Shown: positions 36,510-46,988 of the stretch, piece after piece | How positions within the stretch are numbered: position 1 is the stretch's first letter | How the letters are laid out: each line of letters opens with the position of its first letter | Source: Gammaproteobacteria bacterium | GTDB lineage: Bacteria; Pseudomonadota; Gammaproteobacteria; Burkholderiales; Sulfuricellaceae | Assembly: GCA_018823025.1 (NCBI GenBank) | Contig: JAHJJI010000140.1 | Span: forward strand, 1-64,000 | DNA length: 64,000 bases | Direction: 5' to 3' | The notes under the pieces: model-generated | The model's input: the letters and a program-made list of their open reading frames with translations, nothing else | What the model was told of the DNA's origin: nothing | The model's database searches: none | Translations under genes and position numbers: made by a program

Positions 36510-37796
36510 TTAACCCTCCACTCTGGCAACACGGTTAACCACCTGAATTGCGCGCAAAGCGCTCGCAGTGGCGCTCTGCACCGCACGGTTCACGTCCAGC
36601 GGATTGGATGCACAACCCGCGCCGAAGAAAGCGTGGTTGGCCGGATCAGCCTCGATGAAACCACTCGAATCGGATACGATTTCTGCTGGGAGATTGGCGC
36701 CCGTAACGGACGGCTCCATACCCACCGCCAGAACAACCAGATCGTGAGGAGTGGCATAGCGGTGGTAACCCTCGGTATTCACGCCGTGCAGAATCACGTC
36801 GCCGGATTTCTCATCTTGGGTGACTTTGGCAACCTTGGACTTGATGAAGCTGACAGTCGGGTCCTTCAGCACTTTCTGGTAGAAATCCTCGAAGCGGTCT
36901 ATCGCCCGGATATCGATGTAATAGATGGTGGACTTGCCCGCGTCACCGTAGGCTTCACGCACGTAGTTGGTCTGCTTCAGCGAAGCCATGCAGCAGATGC
37001 GCGAGCAGTGACGCAGATGGTTCTCGTCACGCGAACCGGCGCATTGGATGAAGGCGATGTTTTTCGCTTCCTTACCATCTGAGGGCCGCAGTATCTTGCC
37101 CTTGGTCGGACCATGAATATCGGCCAAGCGCTCGAACTCGACGCTGGTGATGACATTCGAGAAACGGCCATAGCCATAGGGTTGAATTTTCGCCGCATCG
37201 TAAGGCTTCCAACCGGTCGCCCAGATTACCGCCCCGGCCTTGAACTGGACGGTCTCTTCTTTCATGTCGAGATCGATCGCGCCATATTTGCAGGCGGCTT
37301 TGGCCTTGTCGGCATCGGCAGTGCCGATAATCGACGGGTCCAGCACATAGCGCTGCGGATAAGCCATTTTATGCGGCAGGTAAGCCGCCTTGGTCTTGCC
37401 AAGGTTGTAATTAAAAGCGTCCAGCACTTCGGCATCCACCGCCTTGGAGCACTCGCCGCAAGCGGTACAATTTTCGTTGACGTAGCGCGGAGCCAGCTTG
37501 ACGGTGGCACTGTAATCACCTTCACCGCCGGTGATCGCCGTCACTTCAGCCATGGTCAGCACACGGATGCGCGGATTCTGTTTGAGACGACGCAAGTTGA
37601 TTTCCAGACCGCAGGTCGGGTGGCACAGCTTGGGGAAATAGCGATAAAGCTGGGAAACACGACCGCCAAGGGCGGGGTTCTTTTCCACCAGCACCACATT
37701 CTTGCCGCACTCGGCCGCCTCCAGGGCGGCTGTCATGCCGCTGATGCCACCACCGACGACCAGAATGGTCTGATTGGTTGCAATAACGTCCGTCAT
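36510..37796 (-). CDS. qmoA: QmoA-like HdrA flavoprotein
   Basis: A 428-residue FAD protein with ILVVGGGISGMTAALEAAECG at the N-terminus, HPTCGLEINLRRLKQNPRI, a CTACGEC motif and the HdrA-type cysteine region IQCAGSRDENHLRHCSRICC. Length and layout match QmoA. It is the first gene of qmoA-qmoB-hdrC-hdrB; a GGAGGT ribosome-binding site precedes the ATG. No aprBA or sat gene is in the window, so the link to APS reductase rests on homology. Confidence 0.9.
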   Translation of the reverse strand: MTDVIATNQTILVVGGGISGMTAALEAAECGKNVVLVEKNPALGGRVSQLYRYFPKLCHPTCGLEINLRRLKQNPRIRVLTMAEVTAITGGEGDYSATVKLAPRYVNENCTACGECSKAVDAEVLDAFNYNLGKTKAAYLPHKMAYPQRYVLDPSIIGTADADKAKAACKYGAIDLDMKEETVQFKAGAVIWATGWKPYDAAKIQPYGYGRFSNVITSVEFERLADIHGPTKGKILRPSDGKEAKNIAFIQCAGSRDENHLRHCSRICCMASLKQTNYVREAYGDAGKSTIYYIDIRAIDRFEDFYQKVLKDPTVSFIKSKVAKVTQDEKSGDVILHGVNTEGYHRYATPHDLVVLAVGMEPSVTGANLPAEIVSDSSGFIEADPANHAFFGAGCASNPLDVNRAVQSATASALRAIQVVNRVARVEG

Positions 37797-37974
37797 CAGG
37801 TTACCTCCATCACGGATAAACAGGTTTGGCGACCATGTGCGCCTACACCGGTTGAAGCATTTAATTGGAATTCTTGACCGGATCTAATCTTACTCCCAAT
37901 TGGAGAGCCAATCCACAGCGCCAGTCACATGAATATAATTGAATTTTCTTATGTTTAAATAGATTAAATCAATG

Positions 37975-38487
37975 TCAGACCGGAACTGGAAGAACTTCGA
38001 AGGTCATCAACTCCAGGTCACCCAGCACATAGGTAGGCGGCTTCCCTACTCCGCCGACCGTTCCCGGATTTACCATCCAGGTCTTTCCACCGCGGATATT
38101 CTCCACCCGCTCAATCGCGGAGCGATGGTCGTGACCGCAGCAGACCATGTCCCACTCACCGGTGCAGGCCAGGGCGCGGGCATAATGCGGGTAATGCACG
38201 ATGAAAATGGCGCGGCCATGCAGGGTGATTCCCGCATCCTGGCCATAGAAGTGGATCAGATTCCCCGACTCGTGTGCCATGCGTGACAAGGTATACAGGT
38301 CGCCGGTGTTATTGCCGTAAATTACGTGTGCCGGCATGTCCAGCTTCTTGAACACGCTCAACGTATTGGCCGCAACAACGTCACCACAATGCAGCGCAGC
38401 AACGGCGCCACGCGCCTTGGCATCCTGCACGGCGGAAGCCAGTAGCGTACGGTTATCGTGACTATCGGAAAGTATGCAGATTTTCAT
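37975..38487 (-). CDS. YfcE/MJ0936-type metallophosphoesterase
   Basis: A 170-residue calcineurin-like phosphoesterase with ILSDSHDNRTLL, ALHCGDVV, VIYGNNTGD, VHYPHYA and CCGHDHR, the five metal-binding blocks of the YfcE/MJ0936 family, which hydrolyse phosphodiesters. The ATG at 38487 starts exactly at the first beta strand; the longer track start is a TTG without support. Substrate unknown. Confidence 0.88.
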   Translation of the reverse strand: MKICILSDSHDNRTLLASAVQDAKARGAVAALHCGDVVAANTLSVFKKLDMPAHVIYGNNTGDLYTLSRMAHESGNLIHFYGQDAGITLHGRAIFIVHYPHYARALACTGEWDMVCCGHDHRSAIERVENIRGGKTWMVNPGTVGGVGKPPTYVLGDLELMTFEVLPVPV

Positions 38488-38580
38488 AATTTTCGTGAGG
38501 AGCAAGGATAGAGAGAAGAGAAGGGTAAGGAGAAAAGGTCAAAGGCACATCTAACGCCTCACCCTCCCGCCTCACGGATT

Positions 38581-39129
38581 TTAGAACATCGGCTTGACAG
38601 CTGCTTCCTGATACCGCTTAACGCCAGCCAGGATCTCGGTCTTAGTCTCTTCCGCACCAACCCAGCCCTCCACCTTGACCCACTTGCCTGCTTCCAGATC
38701 TTTATAGTGCTCGAAGAAATGGCTGATCTGTGACAGCGTCAGCTCTGGCAAATCACGCGGCGACTCGATGTTGCGATAAAGATTGCACAACTTGTCGATC
38801 GGCACTGCCAGCAGCTTGGCATCCTCTCCAGCCTCGTCTGTCATCTTGAGCATGCCTACCGGGCGGCAACGCACCACCACGCCGGTAATCAGCGGTACTG
38901 GTGTAATCACCAGCACGTCTACCGGGTCGCCGTCATCAGACAAGGTATGAGGGATGTAGCCGTAGTTGCAAGGATAATGCATGGCTGTGGACATGAAACG
39001 ATCCACGAACATGGCACCGGTATCCTTGTCTACTTCGTACTTGATCGGGTCGCCGTGCATCGGAATTTCGATGATGACATTAAAATCGTTCGGAAGATCG
39101 CGTCCGGAGCTGACTCGGTCAAGATTCAT
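38581..39129 (-). CDS. ppa: Inorganic pyrophosphatase (family I)
   Basis: Cytoplasmic soluble PPase of 182 residues. Seen are [18 protein letters not shown], the signature [12 protein letters not shown] with the catalytic aspartates, and [20 protein letters not shown]. The ATG at 39129 with GAGGT upstream is preferred. It is next to the membrane pyrophosphatase hppA on the same strand, separated by a terminator. Confidence 0.96.
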   Translation of the reverse strand: MNLDRVSSGRDLPNDFNVIIEIPMHGDPIKYEVDKDTGAMFVDRFMSTAMHYPCNYGYIPHTLSDDGDPVDVLVITPVPLITGVVVRCRPVGMLKMTDEAGEDAKLLAVPIDKLCNLYRNIESPRDLPELTLSQISHFFEHYKDLEAGKWVKVEGWVGAEETKTEILAGVKRYQEAAVKPMF

Positions 39130-39144
39130 CTGGCTAACCTCAAA

Positions 39145-39175
39145 AAATAAAGCCGGCATTATACCGGCTTTATTT
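39145..39175 (-). terminator. Rho-independent terminator after hppA
   Basis: Inverted repeat AAATAAAGCCGG / CCGGCTTTATTT with a seven-base loop, between the hppA stop and the ppa start. Confidence 0.8.
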
Positions 39176-39211
39176 ACAGCGACCTAACGGGCCTACTGGC
39201 CCGATTCAGGA

Positions 39212-41266
39212 TTACAGCAGAGGCACAATCATCAGCGCAACAATGTTGATGATCTTGATCAATGGATTGACAGCAGGGCCGGCAGTATCCTTGTAGGGAT
39301 CGCCGACGGTGTCACCGGTCACCGCTGCCTTGTGGGCCTCGGAACCTTTGCCGCCGAAGTTGCCTTCCTCGATGTACTTCTTGGCGTTATCCCATGCGCC
39401 ACCACCGGTGGTCATGGAGATTGCCACAAAGATGCCGGTCACGATAGTACCGACCAGCACACCGCCCAGTGCTTGAGCACCCAGGGTCAGGCCGACTATC
39501 ACCGGGACGGCGACAGGCAACAGCGAGGGAACGATCATTTCCTTGATCGCGGCCTTGGTCAGCATGTCGACGCAGGTGCCATATTCCGGCTTGCTGGTGC
39601 CTTCCATGATGCCAGGGATTTCCTTGAACTGGCGACGAACTTCAACCACCACTGAACCCGCAGCGCGACCGACCGCTTCCATGCCCATAGCGGCAAACAG
39701 ATAGGGCACCATGCCGCCGATGAACAGGCCGATGATCACCATGTGGTTGGACAGGTCAAAGGTCATGGCAACCGCACTAGCGTCAGCAGCCAAGGCATTG
39801 ACGTTCAAGGCGTGAGTGTAGTCAGCAAACAGCACCAGCGCGGCCAGACCGGCGGAACCGATAGCGTAACCCTTGGTCACAGCTTTGGTGGTGTTACCCA
39901 CGGCGTCGAGCGGGTCGGTGATGTTGCGGATGTTGTCCGGCAAGCCGGCCATTTCTGCAATACCACCGGCGTTGTCGGTGATAGGACCGTAAGCGTCAAG
40001 AGCCACAATGATGCCTGCCATAGACAACATCGAGGTCGCGGCGATAGCGATGCCGTACAGACCTGCCAGTTCGTAGGCGCCCCAGATGGACAGACACACT
40101 GCGAGCACTGGTGCAGCGGTTGATTTCATGGAAACACCCAAACCGGCGATCACGTTGGTGCCGTGACCGGTAGTAGAAGCCTCGGCAATATGACGCACTG
40201 GGCTGAACTCGGTCGCAGTGTAATACTCGGTAATCCACACCATGGCCGCGGTCAGACCCAGACCGATCAATGCAGCGAAGTACAGGTTCATCGACGAAAC
40301 CAGCTTGCCGTCTATCATCACCCCCTCGCCCAACATCATGGTGGTGATGGGATAGAAGGCAATGGCCGCCAATACGCCGGAAACAATCAGACCGCGATAC
40401 AGCGCGTTCATGATCTTGCCGCCTTCACGCGCCGTAACGAAGAAAGTACCGATGATGGAAGCGATGATCGAGAAACCACCCAGCACCAGCGGATAAATCA
40501 CCGCCTCGGGGGAACCGGTAATCAACAGTCCACCCAGAAGCATGGTGGCGATGATGGTCACGGCATAGGTTTCGAAAAGATCTGCGGCCATACCGGCGCA
40601 GTCGCCAACGTTGTCGCCAACGTTGTCGGCAATCACCGCTGGGTTACGCGGGTCGTCCTCGGGAATACCGGCTTCGACCTTACCCACCAGGTCGGCACCG
40701 ACGTCAGCGCCCTTAGTGAAGATGCCGCCGCCGAGACGAGCAAAGATGGAAATCAGCGAGCCGCCGAATGCCAGGCCCACTAGAGCGTGGGTTGCTTGGG
40801 AGGTGGTAGCGCCCATCGACATAGTGAGGAAAGCGTAATAGCCCGCCACGCCAAGGAGACCCAGACCAACCACCAGCATGCCAGTGATCGCGCCACCTTT
40901 GAAAGCTACGTTCAGGGCGGCATTAAGGCCATCCTTGGCGGCTTCCGCGGTGCGCACGTTGGCGCGTACCGACACGTTCATGCCGATATATCCTGTCAGC
41001 CCAGACAGGACTGCACCGAGAACGAAGCCAACAGCGGTTTGCCAGCCCAGCGCAACAAAAATAGCCACCAGCAGAATCCCGCCGACGATAGCAATCGTAG
41101 TGTACTGCCGGTTCAGATAGGCCTGAGCCCCTTCCTGCACCGCAGCGGCGATTTCTCGCATGCGATCGTTGCCTGTCGGCAAGCCCAAAATCCACTTAAT
41201 CGAAACCGCTCCATATAGAAGCGCCGCAATTGCACATAACAGTGCAAACCCCAGACCACCTGACAT
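39212..41266 (-). CDS. hppA: Membrane-bound proton-pumping pyrophosphatase
   Basis: A 684-residue integral membrane enzyme with about 16 helices that couples PPi hydrolysis to proton pumping. The substrate site [33 protein letters not shown]-type region is present. The diagnostic GNTTKA (Lys rather than Ala) marks the potassium-independent H+-PPase class. The ATG at 41266 with GGGGAG upstream is chosen over the track start. The 250-base upstream region holds an FNR-like dyad. Neighbours ppa and pfp also use PPi. Confidence 0.95.
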   Translation of the reverse strand: MSGGLGFALLCAIAALLYGAVSIKWILGLPTGNDRMREIAAAVQEGAQAYLNRQYTTIAIVGGILLVAIFVALGWQTAVGFVLGAVLSGLTGYIGMNVSVRANVRTAEAAKDGLNAALNVAFKGGAITGMLVVGLGLLGVAGYYAFLTMSMGATTSQATHALVGLAFGGSLISIFARLGGGIFTKGADVGADLVGKVEAGIPEDDPRNPAVIADNVGDNVGDCAGMAADLFETYAVTIIATMLLGGLLITGSPEAVIYPLVLGGFSIIASIIGTFFVTAREGGKIMNALYRGLIVSGVLAAIAFYPITTMMLGEGVMIDGKLVSSMNLYFAALIGLGLTAAMVWITEYYTATEFSPVRHIAEASTTGHGTNVIAGLGVSMKSTAAPVLAVCLSIWGAYELAGLYGIAIAATSMLSMAGIIVALDAYGPITDNAGGIAEMAGLPDNIRNITDPLDAVGNTTKAVTKGYAIGSAGLAALVLFADYTHALNVNALAADASAVAMTFDLSNHMVIIGLFIGGMVPYLFAAMGMEAVGRAAGSVVVEVRRQFKEIPGIMEGTSKPEYGTCVDMLTKAAIKEMIVPSLLPVAVPVIVGLTLGAQALGGVLVGTIVTGIFVAISMTTGGGAWDNAKKYIEEGNFGGKGSEAHKAAVTGDTVGDPYKDTAGPAVNPLIKIINIVALMIVPLL

Positions 41267-41361
41267 AATTACTCTCCCCAAGTTAAGCCGACCGATCAAG
41301 GCCGGCCAATCGCCCTAAAGCCAAACATCCCAACACCCAAACCCAAAAACACCCACAAAAA

Positions 41362-41375
41362 CTGATCTATATCAA
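41362..41375. promoter_or_regulatory. FNR/CRP-like dyad upstream of hppA
   Basis: CTGAT-CTAT-ATCAA differs from the FNR consensus TTGAT-N4-ATCAA at one base. It lies about 100 bases upstream of the hppA start codon in an otherwise empty AT-rich 250-base spacer. Confidence 0.4.
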
Positions 41376-41516
41376 ATAACATTCATCCAGGAATCAGCTT
41401 TTTGTCCGGAATAATCCCACAAAATACATTCGATCATCTACGCACTCGGGAAAGAACCTGCCACTGAGCCGGTAAAACGGTTTGTTCAGCAGCAAGTTCA
41501 TTCTTTACCCCAGGAC

Positions 41517-42776
41517 TTAAAGCTTGAATTCGGCCAGCTTCTTCGGTACCGCTACATTCTTGAGCCGAACATATTGTGGCAGACCATCCTTATAAGGCGG
41601 GTAGTCCTCGCCCTTGATCAGCGGTGCCAGATATTCACGGCACTTTTCGGTAATGCCGAAGCCATCCTTGGTGATGAAATTTTTCGGCATCATCTTTTCG
41701 ACGTTGGCGACCTTGCTGAGCTGCGCCATACCAACTTTCCACTTGTAAGGCGCATTCGACACACGGTCGATAGTAGGCATCACCGAGTTGTGGCCCTTGA
41801 GCGCAAATTCGACTGCCGCCTTACCCATCGCATAGGCCTGATCCACGTCGCTCTTCGAAGCGATGTGGCGAGCAGCACGCTGAAGGTAATCGGCCACGCC
41901 CCAGTGGTACTTAAGGCCAAGACCTTCGCGAACGATGTTAGCCACTACCGGCGCAACGCCACCAAGTTGAGCATGACCGAATGCGTCCTTGAGGCCTTGG
42001 TCGGCAAGGAACTTGCCGTCGGCATTCATTACACCTTCGGACACCACTACGGTGCAATAGCCGAATTTCTTGACTAGCTCGTCCACGCGGGCAAGGAATT
42101 TTTCTTTATTAAATGTCACTTCCGGGAACAGAATCACGATCGGCTGCTCGGCGTCCTTGGTAGAAGCAAGTCCGCCAGCTGCAGCGATCCAGCCTGCGTG
42201 ACGACCCATCACTTCGAGCACGAACACCTTGGTCGATGTCTTGCACATAGAGGCCACGTCAAAGGTCGCTTCCAGAGTGGAGACAGCAATGTATTTGGCA
42301 ACAGATCCAAAACCAGGGCAGTTATCGGTGATCGGCAGGTCGTTGTCCACGGTCTTCGGCACATGGATGGCCTGGATCGGATAGCCCATCTTTTCCGAAA
42401 GCTGCGATACTTTCAGACAGGTGTCGGCGGAATCGCCTCCACCATTGTAGAAAAAATAGCCGATGTTATGCGCCTTGAACACCTCGATCAGGCGCTCATA
42501 CTGGAGCTTGTTCTCTTCCAGGCTTTTCATCTTGAAGCGGCAGGAACCGAATGCACCGGAAGGTGTGTGGCGCAATGCAGCGATGGCTTTGGCGGTATCC
42601 TTGCTAGTGTCGATCAGGTCTTCGGTCAACGCGCCGATGATACCGTTACGGCCGGCATAAACCTTGCCGATTACGTCCTTGTGCTTGCGCGCAGTCTCGA
42701 TCAAACCGCAGGCGGATGCATTGATCACCGCGGTCACGCCACCGGACTGGGCATAAAAAGCGTTCTTCTTTGCCAT
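41517..42776 (-). CDS. pfp: PPi-dependent 6-phosphofructokinase
   Basis: A 419-residue phosphofructokinase. The PKTVDND motif has Lys where ATP-dependent enzymes have Gly (PGTIDND), the mark of pyrophosphate as donor, and GGGDSADT replaces GGDGS. It catalyses the reversible fructose-6-phosphate/fructose-1,6-bisphosphate step using PPi. The ATG at 42776 with GGGAG upstream is chosen. It lies between adk and the membrane pyrophosphatase. A reversible PFK suits an autotroph running the Calvin cycle and gluconeogenesis, which is inference. Confidence 0.9.
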   Translation of the reverse strand: MAKKNAFYAQSGGVTAVINASACGLIETARKHKDVIGKVYAGRNGIIGALTEDLIDTSKDTAKAIAALRHTPSGAFGSCRFKMKSLEENKLQYERLIEVFKAHNIGYFFYNGGGDSADTCLKVSQLSEKMGYPIQAIHVPKTVDNDLPITDNCPGFGSVAKYIAVSTLEATFDVASMCKTSTKVFVLEVMGRHAGWIAAAGGLASTKDAEQPIVILFPEVTFNKEKFLARVDELVKKFGYCTVVVSEGVMNADGKFLADQGLKDAFGHAQLGGVAPVVANIVREGLGLKYHWGVADYLQRAARHIASKSDVDQAYAMGKAAVEFALKGHNSVMPTIDRVSNAPYKWKVGMAQLSKVANVEKMMPKNFITKDGFGITEKCREYLAPLIKGEDYPPYKDGLPQYVRLKNVAVPKKLAEFKL

Positions 42777-42794
42777 ATCTTTAGACTCCCTCAA

Positions 42795-43139
42795 TTATTG
42801 ATTCTGTTGACGCTTCGCGTCGTGGTCGGCCTGGAGCTTGAGTACGGTTACCACGCAATCCAGCAAATCATCGTATTCCGCCTTGCCGGTACCGTACTGC
42901 TCGCGCGCCGAGTAAAAGAACTGACAGCGGAAACGATTATCGCCCACCTTAGATACCACGAAACCGGCTCCCTGCTCCTTCCACACCATCGCTGGACAAT
43001 GTGTCAACTCCATCACAGCAGGATCCAGACGCAACTCGACGTCCGCCAACTGCACTTCCACCGGCTTGCCGTAGCGCTCCCTGAGGGTAGCCTCGACCAT
43101 CCACAGCTCGGAATCGGTGATGTTGGGGACGCCGCTCAT
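42795..43139 (-). CDS. Conserved hypothetical protein between adk and pfp
   Basis: A 114-residue protein with no family I recognise. It begins MSGVPNITDSELWMVEATLRERYG, has a beta-rich middle (VQLADVELRLDP, FRCQFFYSAREQYG) and ends in a helix with KLQADHDAKRQQNQ. No signal or membrane segment. It starts ten bases after adk and ends 18 bases before the pfp start, so it is in the same operon; a role tied to nucleotide or PPi metabolism is only suggested by position. Confidence 0.75.
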   Translation of the reverse strand: MSGVPNITDSELWMVEATLRERYGKPVEVQLADVELRLDPAVMELTHCPAMVWKEQGAGFVVSKVGDNRFRCQFFYSAREQYGTGKAEYDDLLDCVVTVLKLQADHDAKRQQNQ

Positions 43140-43149
43140 GCTCTATCGA

Positions 43150-43863
<714 letters not shown>

Positions 43864-43937
43864 TTACCCAGCTTGTCGTCAAGGATATTCAAAAACGCTA
43901 ACATATGCACATTCAAATTTTGTATCCACCCATAAAT

Positions 43938-44693
43938 CTAGTTAAGAAGCCTCCTCACTCTTTGCAGATCCTCCTCGGTATCAACGCCCGCAACGGGTGC
44001 CTGCTCAATCACGGCAACACCTATGCGGTAGCCATGCCACAACGCACGCAACTGCTCCAGCGCCTCGAACTGCTCGATCGCGGCAGGTTGCAGCTGCTTA
44101 TAAATTTTCAGGAACGAAGTGCGATAGGCATAGATACCGATATGGCGATAGGCCGGCAATCCCGCCGGAAATTTTTCGGGCGCAACGGCGAACGCATCGC
44201 GCGGCCAGGGAACCGGAGCGCGACTAAAATACAACGCATGGCCATCACGGTCAGTCACCACCTTGACGATATTCGGATTGAGCAGGTCGGAGCTATCATG
44301 AATGGCGTGGCTGGCGGTCGAAATCGCCGCCTCGGGATGGTCATAAAGATGTTGCGCCACCTCACGGATAAGCGACGGTTCGATCAGCGGTTCATCGCCC
44401 TGTACGTTGACCACGATCTCGTCGTCACCCCAACCGCGTTGACTTGCCACCTCGGCAATGCGATCAGTGCCGGAAGGATGATCGGGTGAAGTCATACAGA
44501 CTTGGTGACCACCGGCGCGCACGACGTCGGCGATGCCCTGGTGATCAGTCGCCACCCAGACTTCATCAGCACCGCTCTCCAGAGCACGTTCGACCACATG
44601 CAGCACCATCGGCCGGCCGCCGATGTCGAGCAACGGCTTGCCGGGCAGGCGGGTGGAAGCGAAGCGGGCGGGGATGACGACTTTGAAGTTCAT
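43938..44693 (-). CDS. kdsB: 3-deoxy-manno-octulosonate cytidylyltransferase
   Basis: KdsB activates KDO to CMP-KDO for lipopolysaccharide core synthesis. The 251-residue protein has [35 protein letters not shown] and [15 protein letters not shown]. It sits between ycaR and adk in the common betaproteobacterial order. Confidence 0.97.
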   Translation of the reverse strand: MNFKVVIPARFASTRLPGKPLLDIGGRPMVLHVVERALESGADEVWVATDHQGIADVVRAGGHQVCMTSPDHPSGTDRIAEVASQRGWGDDEIVVNVQGDEPLIEPSLIREVAQHLYDHPEAAISTASHAIHDSSDLLNPNIVKVVTDRDGHALYFSRAPVPWPRDAFAVAPEKFPAGLPAYRHIGIYAYRTSFLKIYKQLQPAAIEQFEALEQLRALWHGYRIGVAVIEQAPVAGVDTEEDLQRVRRLLN

Positions 44694-44716
44694 GAGAGCT
44701 TATTTACCGCAGAGGA

Positions 44717-44896
44717 TCAAACCTCTTCCTCGGCCGGCAACTTGCGCGCCTCATCCTCAAGCATCACCGGAATGTCATCACGAACCGGGTAAGCCAGTCG
44801 GCAGGGCTTGCAAACCAGCTCCTGCTCGGGCTTTTTGTAGACCAACGGCCCCTTGCATAACGGGCATACCAGAATTTCAAGCAGTTTGGCGTCCAT
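44717..44896 (-). CDS. ycaR: Trm112/YcaR family small zinc-ribbon protein (UPF0434)
   Basis: A 59-residue Trm112-like protein, [18 protein letters not shown] with a CxxC pair and a second pair reduced to a single Cys ([20 protein letters not shown] in fact gives CxxC). Such proteins bind zinc and activate methyltransferases in other domains of life; the bacterial role is unknown. The ATG at 44896 has AAGGA upstream and overlaps the lpxK end by 20 bases. Confidence 0.92.
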   Translation of the reverse strand: MDAKLLEILVCPLCKGPLVYKKPEQELVCKPCRLAYPVRDDIPVMLEDEARKLPAEEEV

Positions 44897-45887
44897 CAAT
44901 ATCCTTCAATTTTTGTAGTACTGTCTGTCCGAAAGCCGGTGGCAAAACAGCTTCCACCGCCAGAGCCCAATAGCGTTCGTCGGCGAAACCGGCACATTTA
45001 ACCGCATCCTTCTCGGTCATCAGCAAGGCATCGGCATTTTCGTAATCCAGATCCTGCGGCCGAAAGACGCAGTGATCAGGGAAAGCGTGTTCCTCGAACG
45101 CCAACCCAAGACCACGCAAATGAGTAAAAAACCGTTGCGGATTACCGATGCCAGCCACGGCATGAAGCTTCTTGCCACTAAAATCGGCCGCAAAAATATT
45201 CAATTCCTGATTGAGCAAATTATAGAACACTCCGCCCTGGAGACTCATTTCGAACTCGTTGCGCAGGTGCATGGCCGCCTTCGGGCTACCACCGTTCACC
45301 ACCACCGCATCCACCGACCCGAGTCGAGAAACGCCTTCACGCAGTGGCCCTGCAGGCAATAGCAATCCATTTCCGAATTTGCGATCCCCATCCACAACCA
45401 CGATTTCCATATCGCGGCCGAGGCGATAATGCTGCAGGCCATCGTCGCTCACCAGCACATCACACTCCGGATGCGCACGCAGTAAAGCATTTCCTGCAGC
45501 CACCCGGTCTCGACCAACCCAGACCGGGCAACCGCTTTTTTTTGCCAGCAACAGAGGTTCATCGCCCGCAACCGCCGGATCACTGCGGACATCAACCCCC
45601 ACTACGCCACCTGTGCCGCCACCGTAGCCGCGGCTGACAACGCCGGGATGGTAGCCGTGTTGCCGCAAAAAATCAGCTAACCATAGTACCAGCGGAGTTT
45701 TTCCGGTACCACCGACACTGATGTTGCCAACCACGATCACCGGCACCGGCAATCGGATAGCGCGCAGCAACCCAACGCGGTAAAGCCCTCGACGCAGCGC
45801 CACAACCAGCCCGAACAAAGCGCTCAGGGGAAGCAACACAACCTGCCACGGCGTTAGACTGAACCATTGTCGCTGGAGCCAGAGCAT
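44877..45887 (-). CDS. lpxK: Tetraacyldisaccharide 4'-kinase
   Basis: LpxK phosphorylates the lipid A precursor at the 4' position, at the inner membrane. The 336-residue protein has an N-terminal membrane-associated helix ([20 protein letters not shown]), Walker [17 protein letters not shown] and [19 protein letters not shown]. It overlaps ycaR and lies 35 bases after exbD. Confidence 0.96.
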   Translation of the reverse strand: MLWLQRQWFSLTPWQVVLLPLSALFGLVVALRRGLYRVGLLRAIRLPVPVIVVGNISVGGTGKTPLVLWLADFLRQHGYHPGVVSRGYGGGTGGVVGVDVRSDPAVAGDEPLLLAKKSGCPVWVGRDRVAAGNALLRAHPECDVLVSDDGLQHYRLGRDMEIVVVDGDRKFGNGLLLPAGPLREGVSRLGSVDAVVVNGGSPKAAMHLRNEFEMSLQGGVFYNLLNQELNIFAADFSGKKLHAVAGIGNPQRFFTHLRGLGLAFEEHAFPDHCVFRPQDLDYENADALLMTEKDAVKCAGFADERYWALAVEAVLPPAFGQTVLQKLKDIDGRQTA

Positions 45888-45922
45888 ATTATTCGGGGTT
45901 GAGCGCCAGACCCAATCCCCGC

Positions 45923-46345
45923 CTATTTTTCCAGCTTCGCCTGGGTGGCAAAAGTGATGTGGCTGTAGCCCGACTGGCGCGCGGCCTCCATGACGTTCAC
46001 CACCGCCTGATGGGTCGCCTTGGCGTCGGCATTGATGATAATTACCGGATCCGGCTTATCCCCTGCAGCACGGCGTAGTGCCAGGCTGAGAGCTGCAGCA
46101 TCGGCATCAGCCACGGCTGAACCGTTGACCACGTAACGTCCGCCGGCGTCCACTGCTACGTTGATGGCAGCGGGCTTGTCGGCCGGCTTCTCCGCCTCGG
46201 CGGTGGGCAGATTGATCTGTAATTCAGCAATCTGGGAAAAAGTGGTGGTGACCATCATGAAAATCAGGATCACCAGCAGCACGTCGATCATCGCGATCAG
46301 ATTGATCTCGGGGTCATCCTTGGCCCTGCCGCGCTGAAAATTCAT
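45923..46345 (-). CDS. exbD: ExbD/TolR-type biopolymer transport protein
   Basis: A 140-residue protein with one N-terminal transmembrane helix carrying the proton-path Asp (LIAMIDVLLVILIFMMV) and a periplasmic domain. With ExbB it forms a proton-driven motor, energising TonB-dependent uptake or a related process. No tonB is nearby. The ATG at 46345 is preferred to the upstream TTG. Confidence 0.93.
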   Translation of the reverse strand: MNFQRGRAKDDPEINLIAMIDVLLVILIFMMVTTTFSQIAELQINLPTAEAEKPADKPAAINVAVDAGGRYVVNGSAVADADAAALSLALRRAAGDKPDPVIIINADAKATHQAVVNVMEAARQSGYSHITFATQAKLEK

Positions 46346-46355
46346 GTTCAAACGC

Positions 46356-46988
46356 TCACTTCCGCTGGCCGTGGACGATATGCACCAGCTTGATCGCTTG
46401 CTGCTCCATTTCCAGCACCAGCGCTTCGGCGCGGGCGCGGAAATAGCGGTAAAAAATCATGCTGGGAATCGCCACGATCAAGCCCATGGCGGTATTGTAC
46501 AGCGCCACCGAAATACCGTGGGCGAGTTGGGCGGGGCTGCCGCCGGTGGGGGTGAGGGCGCCGAAAATTTCCACCATGCCGATCACCGTACCAAGCAAAC
46601 CGAGCAGCGGGCTCACCGAGGCGATGGTTCCAAGCGTATTGAGCGAAACCAGGAAAGACATGCCATATTTCAGGCGAGGCTGCTCGATTTCATGGGCAAC
46701 ATGCCGACCGGTTTCCTCGATCTCTTCCTGCATCACTTCGCGCGAACTCTTGGCATTCTTTAACCCGGCCGCAAAAATCTGCCCCAGATAGGAGTGCTTC
46801 TCCAGTTGCGCCAGCCTTTCGGCGTTCACCGCACCCTGCTTGATCCATTCCTGCACCTGGACGAGCAAATTTTTGGGGGCAATCAGGTTGAATGTCCACA
46901 AATGCCAACCGATGATCGTCAAGGAAATAACCGATGCAATTATCAGCGGCCAGATCGGCCAGCCCGCTGCTTGAATAATGGATAACAC
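46356..46988 (-). CDS. exbB: ExbB/TolQ/MotA-family proton channel protein
   Basis: A 210-residue inner-membrane protein with three helices: one near the N-terminus (about 10-30) and two in the conserved half (LGTIASVSPLLGLLGTVIGMVE and AMGLIVAIPSMIFYRYF). It pairs with the exbD gene ten bases downstream and heads the exbB-exbD-lpxK-ycaR-kdsB cluster. Confidence 0.94.
   Translation of the reverse strand: MLSIIQAAGWPIWPLIIASVISLTIIGWHLWTFNLIAPKNLLVQVQEWIKQGAVNAERLAQLEKHSYLGQIFAAGLKNAKSSREVMQEEIEETGRHVAHEIEQPRLKYGMSFLVSLNTLGTIASVSPLLGLLGTVIGMVEIFGALTPTGGSPAQLAHGISVALYNTAMGLIVAIPSMIFYRYFRARAEALVLEMEQQAIKLVHIVHGQRK

Noticed and set aside
37797-37974. Specific promoter for the qmo operon
   Set aside because: The spacer is AT-rich with a CTCCCAATTGGAG near-palindrome, but no -35/-10 pair with proper spacing could be supported.
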